This document shows positions 1-6,156 of a DNA stretch of 6,156 nucleotides, in pieces. The position numbers and the translations under genes were made by a program. Every line of letters begins with the position of its first letter. The first letter of the stretch is position 1. A model generated the notes under the pieces. The model did not search any database. It saw only the letters and a list, made by a program, of their open reading frames with translations, and was not told the DNA's origin. The stretch is from Bryobacterales bacterium. GTDB lineage: Bacteria; Acidobacteriota; Terriglobia; Bryobacterales; Bryobacteraceae. The stretch is from assembly GCA_003142355.1 (NCBI GenBank), contig PLMF01000122.1, positions 436 to 6,591 of the forward strand, read 5' to 3'.

Positions 1-151
1 TTCCAATTCCGGATTTCCGGCAGGTCCTCGTCGCATCGGCAGGCGGTCGATGGTGTCCATCACGGAGTGGAAACGATCCCGATCTTGCCAGATTCTTCAT
101 GGCTCCGATACCCCTCACATCTCCCAAAACTACTGTATATCGCGTATGTCC

Positions 152-182
152 TTGGCGCCTGTTCTGGTCGTACCCTTAGAAT
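152..182 (+). promoter_or_regulatory. Candidate sigma-70-like promoter for the signalling operon
   Basis: TTGGCG at 152-157 matches four of six bases of the -35 consensus. TAGAAT at 177-182 matches five of six of the -10 consensus. The 19-base spacer is longer than the preferred 17. Transcription would begin near 189, giving a leader of about 60 bases before the ATG at 250. This agrees with the preferred start of the first gene and would place the GTG at 67 upstream of the promoter. The match was found by eye in a single sequence and could be chance. Confidence 0.25.
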
Positions 183-240
183 CGGAAGGACCGGGCTGAC
201 CATGGCGAGACAGCTTTCAGGTATCGCATTGCCGACTGCC

Positions 241-245
241 AAGGG
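241..245 (+). promoter_or_regulatory. Shine-Dalgarno-like AAGGG deciding the start at 250
   Basis: AAGGG lies four bases before the ATG at 250. The alternative ATG at 202 has a purine run (GGAAGGA, 183-189) twelve bases away, which is too far to be ideal, and the GTG at 67 has only a short GGA next to it. The receiver-like fold also begins within ten residues of the ATG at 250, so this start is preferred. Confidence 0.4.
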
Positions 246-249
246 CGCG

Positions 250-720
250 ATGGCTTCAAATAGCAGCGGGGTGGACTGCGTCTTTCTGAGCTGCTTCGAG
301 CACAACGTCCTGTTTTTCGCGTCCGTACTCGGCCAAGGGAGCATCCGCGTGCATCACGCCGACACGGTAGAAATGGCCGACCTTTTACTCCTCGCAACCG
401 GGGGAACCGTGTTGCTCGCCGATACGACATTTCTTGACGGCTCGTGGGAGGATGCGCTGGCGATGGCCGGGAGCGTACATCCGCTGGTGGCCACACTCAT
501 CTGTGCCGACCCCGTGGACCGCGAGTTTATCGCGAGCGCTGAGGAACGCGGAGCATTCGATGTGCTCTGGAGGCCGATAGATCTCGACCGGCTGCGGGCG
601 AGCATCCGGACTGCGCACGAGGCCACCGTCGAGCGGAGTCTGTGGGCGGCTGAACGAGAGCATGAGCGTCGAAGTAACCAGCACACTGCTCCTGGATTGT
701 GTTTGGAAACGGTAAAATGA
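250..720 (+). CDS. Degenerate receiver-like (pseudo-receiver) protein
   Basis: This protein of 156 residues, with the start chosen at ATG 250, resembles a response-regulator receiver domain without an output domain. What is visible: a first strand VFLSC (11-15) followed by FEH (16-18) where receivers carry an acidic pair; LLAD58 with D58 at the phospho-acceptor position, followed by FLDGSW (61-66); a strand ATLIC (81-85) ending in Cys/Ala where Ser/Thr is usual; and FDVLWRPID (103-111), in which Arg108 replaces the invariant switch lysine. The tail from about residue 125 is charged and probably helical (AAEREHERR). Acceptor Asp aside, the catalytic and switch residues are altered, so normal phosphorylation is doubtful. 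Its stop codon overlaps the kinase start (ATGA), which implies translational coupling and a linked role, perhaps modulating the kinase; that role is inference. Similar stand-alone domains are, to my knowledge, common beside kinases in Acidobacteriota. An upstream start is possible because the frame is open from base 1. Confidence 0.65.
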   Translation: MASNSSGVDCVFLSCFEHNVLFFASVLGQGSIRVHHADTVEMADLLLLATGGTVLLADTTFLDGSWEDALAMAGSVHPLVATLICADPVDREFIASAEERGAFDVLWRPIDLDRLRASIRTAHEATVERSLWAAEREHERRSNQHTAPGLCLETVK

Positions 721-2102
721 AGACGGTGGCGGCGTCGCGGGTCGGCTTCATACCAACGGTGAACAGCAGGCTGGTGCTCATCGCCGGATTCGGCGGATTG
801 CTGATTCTCATGGCGTTCGCCGGCGCCGACGGGATCCGCGCCCTTCAACAGATCCAGACGTCGAACGATCGCATTCGCGATGAGTTTCTGTTGCGGACGC
901 AAGTCCTGGAACGTATTCGAAGCGACCTCTATCTCTCTGGCACATATGTCCGGGACTACCTGCTGGAGCCACAGGCCGGTAAAGCCGAGGGCCATCGCTA
1001 TACGCTCTTGGAAACCCGAAAGGACATGGATGCCGCGCTGCAGCAGTATTTGCGGCTCCTGAGTAGTGGCGAGGCGCAACCGTTCCGGGTGCTCACCCAG
1101 GAGTTGGCCGCTTATTGGCGCGTCCTCGAACCCACCTTCGAATGGACGGCGGAGCAAAGGCAGGGGGCGGGATATGCATTTCTGCGCGATGAAGTGTTCC
1201 CCCGTCGAACCTCGATGCTCGCGATTGCCGACCAGATCGGCCGGTTCAACGAAGCGCAACTGAATTCCGGAAAGCTGGCGGTCCAGTCGGCGTTCCGCCA
1301 ATTCCGAAGCCGCCTGACGATCACGATCGGCTTGACGATGGCGTTAGGGTTCATGCTGGCGATTTTCAGCACACGGAACATCCTGAAGCTGGAGGGCACA
1401 ACCGCACAACACTACAAGGAGATGAGCCACACCCGGGCTGAATTGAAGCGACTGTCGGCCCGTCTTCTTGAGGCGCAGGAAGAGGAGCGCAGGGTGATCT
1501 CGCGCGAACTGCACGATGAAGTGGGGCAAGCGCTTACGGGCGTGCTGGTCGAGATGGCAAACCTTTCGAATCTGATCCGCAACAAGGATGAATCCGCTCT
1601 GCCGAAGAAAGCCGACGAGATCAAGAGGCAACTCGAAGACTCGATCGGCGTCGTCCGTAACATGGCCCTGCTGCTGCGCCCTTCCATGCTCGACGATCTC
1701 GGCCTTGTTCCGGCGTTGCAGTGGCAAGCCCGCGAGGCATCGAAACGGAGCGGGATATGGGTGAAGGTGGCCGCCGAGGAGGTCTCCGACGACCTCACGG
1801 AAGATCACAAGACGTGCATCTACCGAATTGTTCAGGAGGCGCTGCACAACATCGTTCAACACGCGAACGCCAGGAATGTGAGGATCACCGTCACTCAGGA
1901 GCCGGACCGATTGCTGTTGTCGATACAAGACGATGGCAAGGGGTTCAATCCACAACAGGAAAGGGGTATGGGCCTGATCGGTATGGAAGAGCGTGTGAGC
2001 GCTCTGGGAGGCCGGCTCATCGTGGAATCGGCGAGCGACGAGGGTACTTTGCTCCGGGTTGCGCTACCCTTGTCTCAGGCGGTTGCGGCGAACGCCGGTT
2101 GA
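717..2102 (+). CDS. Membrane sensor histidine kinase (HisKA_3 / NarL-partner class)
   Basis: This inner-membrane kinase of 461 residues should autophosphorylate on His266 and pass the phosphate to the regulator encoded just downstream. Residues 18-38 form a first membrane helix. Residues 40-195 are a mostly helical periplasmic segment resembling the four-helix-bundle (4HB_MCP/CHASE3-like) sensor class. Residues 199-217 form the second membrane helix. A helical linker leads into the HisKA_3 dimerisation domain, with RLLEAQEEERR (249-259) and RELHDEVGQ (263-271). The HATPase_c domain follows from about 363: N box VQEALHN (372-378, Asn378), G1 box DDGKGF (405-410) and G2 box GMGLIGMEERV (417-427). 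All catalytic motifs are present, so it should be active. There is no PAS, GAF or HAMP domain that I can identify. The ATG at 717 is preferred over the upstream in-frame TTG at 699 because it overlaps the preceding stop as ATGA. The stimulus cannot be read from the sequence. Confidence 0.93.
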   Translation: MKTVAASRVGFIPTVNSRLVLIAGFGGLLILMAFAGADGIRALQQIQTSNDRIRDEFLLRTQVLERIRSDLYLSGTYVRDYLLEPQAGKAEGHRYTLLETRKDMDAALQQYLRLLSSGEAQPFRVLTQELAAYWRVLEPTFEWTAEQRQGAGYAFLRDEVFPRRTSMLAIADQIGRFNEAQLNSGKLAVQSAFRQFRSRLTITIGLTMALGFMLAIFSTRNILKLEGTTAQHYKEMSHTRAELKRLSARLLEAQEEERRVISRELHDEVGQALTGVLVEMANLSNLIRNKDESALPKKADEIKRQLEDSIGVVRNMALLLRPSMLDDLGLVPALQWQAREASKRSGIWVKVAAEEVSDDLTEDHKTCIYRIVQEALHNIVQHANARNVRITVTQEPDRLLLSIQDDGKGFNPQQERGMGLIGMEERVSALGGRLIVESASDEGTLLRVALPLSQAVAANAG

Positions 2103-2105
2103 AGT

Positions 2106-2756
2106 ATGAGATCAATCCGAATCCTTCTTGCGGACGACCACACGATCGTCAGGAAAGGCCTTCGCATGTTGCTCGAAAGCCAGGAGGGTTTTCATGTCGT
2201 CGCGGAAGCCGCCAATGGCCACGAGGCGGTCGCGCTTGCGGAGCAGCATCGACCGGACGTCGTCGTAATGGACTTGGCCATGCCTGTTTTGAACGGGATT
2301 GAGGCTGCGAGACAGATCTGTAGCAAGGGCATACAATCGGCCATCGTCTTTCTGAGTATGCATTCCGACGAGGGCTATGTTCTGAAAGCGTTGAAATCCG
2401 GGGCAAAGGGATACTTGCTGAAGGATTCCGCGGAGCACGATCTGATCAATGCAGTCAAGGCGCTAAGCGAAGGCAAAGCGTTTTTCAGTCCGGCGATCAG
2501 CAAGATGTTGGTGGAAGACTATGTGCGCCAAATGCGCGAGCAGAAGGTCGAAGACAGCTACGATCTGCTGACCACCCGTGAACGGGAGGTATTGCAACTA
2601 CTGGCTGAGGGTAGGAGCAATAAAGAGGTCGCGACCGTTCTAGATTTGAGCCTGCACACGGTCGAGACACATCGAGGTCACATCATGCAAAAACTGAACC
2701 TCCACAGCGGCGCGGAAATGACTCTGTACGCGATACGGAAGGGCGTCATCACTTAG
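2106..2756 (+). CDS. NarL/FixJ-family response regulator
   Basis: This two-domain transcription factor of 216 residues is the likely partner of the kinase that ends three bases upstream. The receiver domain (residues 3-120) keeps the complete active site: the acidic pair Asp10-Asp11, phospho-acceptor Asp56 (VVVMD56LAMP), Ser84 at the Ser/Thr switch position and Lys106 in the YLLKD motif. A linker (about 121-152) leads to a LuxR-type helix-turn-helix (about 154-214) with LTTREREVLQLLAEG (155-169), NKEVATVLDLSLHTVETHR (172-190) and IMQKLNL (193-199). Length and order are typical of the family. Phosphorylation should favour dimerisation and DNA binding. No strong Shine-Dalgarno precedes the ATG at 2106, so translation probably depends on ribosomes leaving the kinase gene. 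The targets are unknown; the convergent pump operon is a neighbour but nothing in the sequence shows that it is regulated by this protein. Confidence 0.96.
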   Translation: MRSIRILLADDHTIVRKGLRMLLESQEGFHVVAEAANGHEAVALAEQHRPDVVVMDLAMPVLNGIEAARQICSKGIQSAIVFLSMHSDEGYVLKALKSGAKGYLLKDSAEHDLINAVKALSEGKAFFSPAISKMLVEDYVRQMREQKVEDSYDLLTTREREVLQLLAEGRSNKEVATVLDLSLHTVETHRGHIMQKLNLHSGAEMTLYAIRKGVIT

Positions 2757-2908
2757 CCTTCCACGTCGTCGAACAAAACGAGTGCCACATATCCAGAGGT
2801 GCCGAGCCATAAGGTGATATTCCAGACGAGCCGCCCGGCTGCTCGCGTGGAAGCGAACCCGTTTCCGGCGGCTTCGGCGTGCGGCCCCGGGTGCCTTGGA
2901 AAGCGTCT
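2757..2908. other. Convergent intergenic gap without a clear terminator
   Basis: The regulator and the TolC-type gene end facing each other across 152 bases. The only compact hairpin I find is AGCC-GCCC-GGCT (2829-2840), with a four-base stem and no T-run on either strand. An eight-base inverted repeat, CTTCCACG (2758-2765) and CGTGGAAG (2846-2853), is 80 bases apart and may be chance. On the minus strand the channel frame stays open for 51 codons after its TAA (2908-2756), with no start codon for a separate gene. Termination may be Rho-dependent. Confidence 0.5.
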
Positions 2909-4198
2909 TTAGTGCAGGACTCCAGTCTGGAAATCAACAAGTATCCTCTGTGTCTGATAATCGTAGTGCGTGCTCGTAACGGCGATCTGCGCCGAGGTGA
3001 GGTTGAGCTGCGCCGTGCTCAGTTCGACGATGTTGCCCAGCCCGAGATCGTAACGCGCCTGAGCCAGATCGAGCGCGGACATGGCCTGCTGGAGCAATTG
3101 CTGCGTCAAGGCCATGCGATCGTATGCCGTGGTGGCGCTCAGCCAGGCGACGCGCACGTCCCGGATGACGCGGTTTTGCAGGTCGTTCACATTTTCGGTT
3201 GCGGCCTTAGCCTTCAATTCGGCTTCCGTCTGCCGGGCCTTGAACAGTCCGCCGTTGAAGATCGGGATCGAGACGTTCATGCCGATCGCACCGTAACGTC
3301 CCGGAATCGCTTCGTCGCCGGTGGGTACGAAACCGGCGGTTCCGACGACGCCAATGTAAGGGTAGTAGAGGGCGTGCTCCGCCTTGGTGAACCGCTCGGC
3401 TGCGCTCTGCTGGAGACGGAGACTCTTCAGTTCGGGGCGATTCTGCATCGCCTCACGGATCAGTTCGTCTACCCGGTCCGGCATGGGTGCGGGCATAGGT
3501 TCCTCGGCCAGCACAAACCCCGATTCGTTCGGAAGCCCCATGGCAGTTGCCAGGTCTGCTTCGGCGGCCTTCAGGTTGCTCTGTGCCTGAACCAGGAGCA
3601 GTTTGGCATCCGCCAGGTTGACGTTCGCAAAGCTGACGTCTAGGCTCGATCTCAACTTGCTTTCCGCCAAAGCCGAAACCTGGTCCGATACCGTTTGGCG
3701 AGCAGCAACGGTCTGGGTGGCGACTTTCAGCAGTGCCTGCGCGCCCAGTACGGCGAAATAGGCGCGGCTGGTATTGAGGAGGATCTGGGCGCGGGTCGTC
3801 TCCGTGACCTGGTCCTGCGCGGAAGCCCCCAGTTTGGCCATGGCGATCAGGTTACTCGTCCGGCCGAAGTCGGTGATCATCTGCCCGATCGAGAGGCCCG
3901 ACCCGATGTGGTTGTACACGACCGGGTTGTTCAGACCGCCGGCCGCGAGGCGGCTGCCATTGTCGGCTCCGACGCCTGTGAGACTGCCGTAAACATTCGG
4001 CTCGTAGGCAGCCTTGTATTGGGGCGCCACCTGATACGCAGCCGCTGCGTTATAGCGGGCGGCGGTGAATTGCGGATTGTTCTGGATGGCGAGCTGTTGT
4101 GCCTGGGCCAACGTGAGATGCATCGGCGGCTGAGCCATCAGGAACCGGGGCGAACCGCAGACGGCCAAGGACGCAAATAAAAGTATTGAATTCCGCAC
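2909..4198 (-). CDS. TolC-family outer-membrane efflux protein
   Basis: This is the outer-membrane channel of a tripartite efflux system, 429 residues, within the usual range of 420-500. It would form a trimeric beta barrel with a periplasmic alpha-helical tunnel that docks with an adaptor and the RND pump. The N-terminus (MRNSILLFASLAV, 1-13) is a plausible signal-peptide core, with cleavage perhaps near MAQ (21-23). Two OEP repeats follow. The first (about 28-220) starts with LTLAQAQQLAIQNNP and has the DFGRT signature at 110-114. The second (about 241-425) contains IPIFNGGLFKARQTEAEL (311-328) and a long coiled helix through ARYDLGLGNIVELSTAQ (381-397). The protein ends in VDFQTGVLH, a normal family ending. 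The start is GTG at 4198, two bases after the transporter stop; an internal ATG (residue 21) would lose the signal peptide. Cys14 in LAVC does not fit a canonical lipobox, so lipidation is unlikely. Confidence 0.94.
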   Translation of the reverse strand: MRNSILLFASLAVCGSPRFLMAQPPMHLTLAQAQQLAIQNNPQFTAARYNAAAAYQVAPQYKAAYEPNVYGSLTGVGADNGSRLAAGGLNNPVVYNHIGSGLSIGQMITDFGRTSNLIAMAKLGASAQDQVTETTRAQILLNTSRAYFAVLGAQALLKVATQTVAARQTVSDQVSALAESKLRSSLDVSFANVNLADAKLLLVQAQSNLKAAEADLATAMGLPNESGFVLAEEPMPAPMPDRVDELIREAMQNRPELKSLRLQQSAAERFTKAEHALYYPYIGVVGTAGFVPTGDEAIPGRYGAIGMNVSIPIFNGGLFKARQTEAELKAKAATENVNDLQNRVIRDVRVAWLSATTAYDRMALTQQLLQQAMSALDLAQARYDLGLGNIVELSTAQLNLTSAQIAVTSTHYDYQTQRILVDFQTGVLH

Positions 4199-4200
4199 GA

Positions 4201-6156
4201 TTAGTGAGACCTCCGGAGCCGGAACCGCCCGTAGCCCGGTTCCCGCTCTCCGTAGACCAGGACGTAGGCCGCCGGGACGAGGAATACCGTCAGCGCCACC
4301 GAGACGCTCAACCCGCCCAGGATGGCACGAGCGAGCGGCGCATAGGCCTCACTGCCGGCGCCGAGTTTCAGCGCCATTGGCAGCAATCCAATGATCGTCG
4401 CCAGCGAGGTCATCAGCACCGGGCGCAAACGGACGCGGCACGCCGTCGCGACTGCTTCGCGGACCGCCATGCCCTCGCTGCGGAGGTGGCGTGTGAACTC
4501 CACGATCAAAATGCTGTTGGAGACCGCGATGCCCACCAGCATCACGACGCCCATCAGTGACATCACATTGAGCGTGGTGCCCGAAAGCCAAAGCGTCAGG
4601 ATCACGCCGGTGATTCCGGGCGGGACAGCCAGAAGAATGATGAATGGATCGATGAACGACTGAAACTGAGCGACCAGGATGAGGTACAGCAATACCACGG
4701 CGAGGCAAAGGCCGGCCGCGAAACTGCTGAACGAAACACGCATGCCTTGCACCATGCCGCGCAGCGTTACCGTCAGGCCCTCCGGCACTCTCGTATGAGC
4801 GATGATGTCATCGATCGAGTTCGCGATCTTGGCGAGATCCTCGTTCAGCGGACGGACGTAGACATCGGTCGTGCGCCGCAACTGGTAATGGTCGACCTCC
4901 GTAGGGGACTTGATGCGGGTAATGTTGCTGATCATGTCGAGCCGGGTGGGGGTGGGATCGCTCGGCCCGCGCAGCGGGATGGCGCGCAGGTCGCTGAGGG
5001 TCTTGACCTGGCGCTCGGGGTATTGCACGGTCAGCATGTAGTCATTGCCCGTTTTCGGGTCGATCCAGAAACTGGGCGCGATCATGGCGTTCGAGGTGAG
5101 CGCGGTGATCACGTTGTTCACTACTTCGCGCTGGTCCAGCCCCATCTCGCTGGCGCGCATCCGGTCTACGTCGAGTTGCAGGGCTGGGTAGTCGATGTCC
5201 TGTGGGATGAAGACGTCGGCGACGCCGGGGATGGATCGGATCTTCGCCGAAAGCTTCAGCGCCGTGTCGTAAGACTTCTCCATGTTGCTTCCGGCGACCT
5301 GGACGTCGATTGGCGCCGGCAGCCCCATGTTCAAAACGGCGTCCACGAGGCCGCCCGACTGGAAGTAGGCAGTCAACTCCGGCAGTTCGTCCTGGATCTT
5401 CTGCTTGACGCGGCTCATGTAATCGTAGCTGCCGGTCTTGTGATCCTCCTTGAGGCTGACCTGCACGAACGCTGTGTGCATGGCGGAGTTGCTGGTATAG
5501 ATGGCGGAGAAGTCGGGTGTGGATCCGATATTGGAGACGATCATACCGAGGTCTTCCGGCGAGACGACATGGCGGATCAGGTTCTCCACTTTGGCGACCT
5601 CGCCTTCGGTGACCGCTAACCTCGTGCCGCTCGGAGCTTTCAAGTTGATGACGAACTGACCAGCGTCCGTTCTGGGGAAAAAGGAGAGGCCCAGAAGAGG
5701 GAAGACCAGGAGGCTCGCGGCGAACGCAACGCCGAATCCGGCGAGCGTTGCGACAGGCCATCGCAGAATTCCGGCAACGATGCGGTCGTAGAAGCGCAGG
5801 AAGCTCTCGAAGCGGTTGTTGAACCAGACGTTGAAGCGCTCGCCGAAGCTGCGACGCGACCGGGGATGATCCACGGTCACTTCCTCTTCGGACGAAGGTG
5901 TGCCATGGTGTGAGGGCGCTTTGATGAACCGCGCGCAGAAGAGCGGCACCACCGTCATAGCGACCGCAAACGAAGCGAACAGCGACAGAGCTACTGCGAG
6001 CGCCAGTGCGGAGAAGAGGAACTTGCTGACGCCATAAAGGAACGTGACGGGGAAGAACACGACCACCGTGGTCAACGTCGCGGCCAATACGGGGAGTGCC
6101 ACTTCTTTTCCGCCCTTTTCCGCCGCGACTGCGGGGCTCTCGCCGAGTTCCAGGTG
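4201..6156 (-). CDS. RND efflux transporter permease, C-terminal part (cut by right edge)
   Basis: This is the inner-membrane, proton-driven pump of a tripartite efflux system (AcrB/HAE-like superfamily). The visible 651 residues are open to the edge with no start codon needed; by comparison with AcrB about 400 N-terminal residues, including TM1-4, lie outside. Numbering from the edge: TM5 and TM6 (about 20-41 and 46-71), a cytoplasmic linker (79-130), TM7 (about 135-158), the second periplasmic porter/docking domain (159-475), then TM8-TM12 (about 479-497, 503-523, 530-553, 577-597, 610-635) and a short basic tail. Typical motifs are TLTTVVVFFPV (28-38), LGLSFFPRTDAGQF (155-168) and ILIVEFTRHLRSEG (549-562). 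In TM10, VSNSILIVEF (545-554) has Ser546 where AcrB has Lys940. The porter domain shows no metal-binding cluster I recognise, so organic substrates are more likely than metal ions, but the substrate is not readable. The channel gene follows after two bases. No adaptor gene is in the window. Confidence 0.95.
   Translation of the reverse strand, partial: HLELGESPAVAAEKGGKEVALPVLAATLTTVVVFFPVTFLYGVSKFLFSALALAVALSLFASFAVAMTVVPLFCARFIKAPSHHGTPSSEEEVTVDHPRSRRSFGERFNVWFNNRFESFLRFYDRIVAGILRWPVATLAGFGVAFAASLLVFPLLGLSFFPRTDAGQFVINLKAPSGTRLAVTEGEVAKVENLIRHVVSPEDLGMIVSNIGSTPDFSAIYTSNSAMHTAFVQVSLKEDHKTGSYDYMSRVKQKIQDELPELTAYFQSGGLVDAVLNMGLPAPIDVQVAGSNMEKSYDTALKLSAKIRSIPGVADVFIPQDIDYPALQLDVDRMRASEMGLDQREVVNNVITALTSNAMIAPSFWIDPKTGNDYMLTVQYPERQVKTLSDLRAIPLRGPSDPTPTRLDMISNITRIKSPTEVDHYQLRRTTDVYVRPLNEDLAKIANSIDDIIAHTRVPEGLTVTLRGMVQGMRVSFSSFAAGLCLAVVLLYLILVAQFQSFIDPFIILLAVPPGITGVILTLWLSGTTLNVMSLMGVVMLVGIAVSNSILIVEFTRHLRSEGMAVREAVATACRVRLRPVLMTSLATIIGLLPMALKLGAGSEAYAPLARAILGGLSVSVALTVFLVPAAYVLVYGEREPGYGRFRLRRSH
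4209..4214 (-). promoter_or_regulatory. Shine-Dalgarno GGAGGT for the GTG start of the TolC-type gene
   Basis: On the minus strand GGAGGT lies within the last codons of the transporter gene and ends ten bases before the GTG at 4198. The spacing is slightly long but the match is strong. It supports the GTG as the true start and the two genes as one operon, with the transporter stop (4203-4201) between the ribosome-binding site and the start. Confidence 0.5.

Larger units (their letters stand above)
1..249. other. Leader region at the left edge, no supported gene
   Basis: I see no gene here that I can support. One plus-strand frame is open from base 1 into the gene that starts at 250, so an upstream start (GTG at 67 or ATG at 202, or one outside the window) cannot be fully excluded. 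The peptide it encodes before residue 62 of that frame looks unlike a receiver domain and has no recognisable family pattern. On the minus strand an ATG at 60-58 opens a 20-codon frame running off the left edge (MDTIDRLPMRRG...). It has reasonable codons but no Shine-Dalgarno sequence, so it could be the start of a divergent gene or chance. Confidence 0.5.

Noticed and set aside
109..115. TACCCCT, a match to the enterobacterial NarL heptamer
   Set aside because: It is a single short degenerate match and the regulator here is only a distant NarL relative, so the site has no predictive weight.
150..170. Possible sigma-54 promoter around TTGGCGCC
   Set aside because: The GG element is not followed by GC at the required distance, so the -12 element is missing.
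354..1301. Minus-strand open frame of 315 codons across the receiver-like gene and the kinase
   Set aside because: It covers two better-supported plus-strand genes and their ATGA junction. Its translation resembles no family.
1344..1955. Minus-strand open frame of 203 codons inside the kinase gene
   Set aside because: It is a shadow of the catalytic half of the kinase, whose H, N, G1 and G2 boxes are all intact.
2758..2853. Eight-base inverted repeat (CTTCCACG / CGTGGAAG) as a terminator stem
   Set aside because: An 80-base loop and no T-run do not fit an intrinsic terminator, and a match of this length has an appreciable chance of arising at random in 150 bases.
2749..2940. Minus-strand 63-codon frame across the convergent gap
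   Set aside because: It overlaps the 3' ends of two real genes, is proline/glycine-rich without a motif, and has no ribosome-binding site that I can see.
2879..3643. Long plus-strand open frame (254 codons) opposite the TolC-type gene
   Set aside because: It is antisense to a clear OEP-family protein. Long shadow frames are expected in G+C-rich coding DNA, and the translation shows no domain pattern.
4747..5619. Plus-strand open frame of 290 codons opposite the RND gene
   Set aside because: It is entirely inside the RND coding region, its composition is rich in Asp, Val, Gly and His as in a reverse-complement shadow, and it has no recognisable motif.

Overview
The window is about 60 % G+C and holds two convergent gene blocks. 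On the plus strand (about 250-2756) are three tightly packed genes of a signalling operon: a receiver-like protein with a degenerate phosphorylation site, a membrane histidine kinase of the HisKA_3/NarL-partner class, and a NarL/FixJ-type response regulator. On the minus strand (6156-2909) are two genes of a tripartite efflux system: the C-terminal part of an RND inner-membrane transporter, cut by the right edge, followed after two bases by a TolC-type outer-membrane channel. The two operons end 152 bases apart. I see no tRNA, rRNA, CRISPR array, insertion sequence or phage gene.

Organism: an outer-membrane efflux channel with an RND pump means a Gram-negative cell plan. The small receiver-like protein (an LxDxxxxDGSW core and a late FDVLxRP motif), placed next to a HisKA_3 kinase, resembles proteins I associate with Acidobacteriota (Solibacter-like lineages). 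That assignment is an inference from protein style and base composition and was not checked by a search.

Layout: bases 1-249 are a leader with no gene that I can support. One plus-strand frame stays open from the edge, but the best start for the first gene is at 250, where there is a Shine-Dalgarno-like sequence and a weak promoter candidate upstream. The receiver-like gene overlaps the kinase gene by ATGA (717-720). The kinase stop is three bases before the regulator start. The kinase senses through a predicted four-helix periplasmic module and should phosphorylate Asp56 of the regulator, which has a LuxR-type DNA-binding domain. The 152-base convergent gap has no convincing terminator. The pump genes read leftward, transporter first and channel second. 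The periplasmic adaptor (MFP) that such a pump needs is not between them and, if it is linked, must lie beyond the right edge.

Most of the content is ordinary for families I recognise. The points worth a second look are the receiver-like protein that lacks the usual switch residues but is translationally coupled to the kinase, and the RND transporter with Ser/Asn where AcrB has its essential TM10 lysine.
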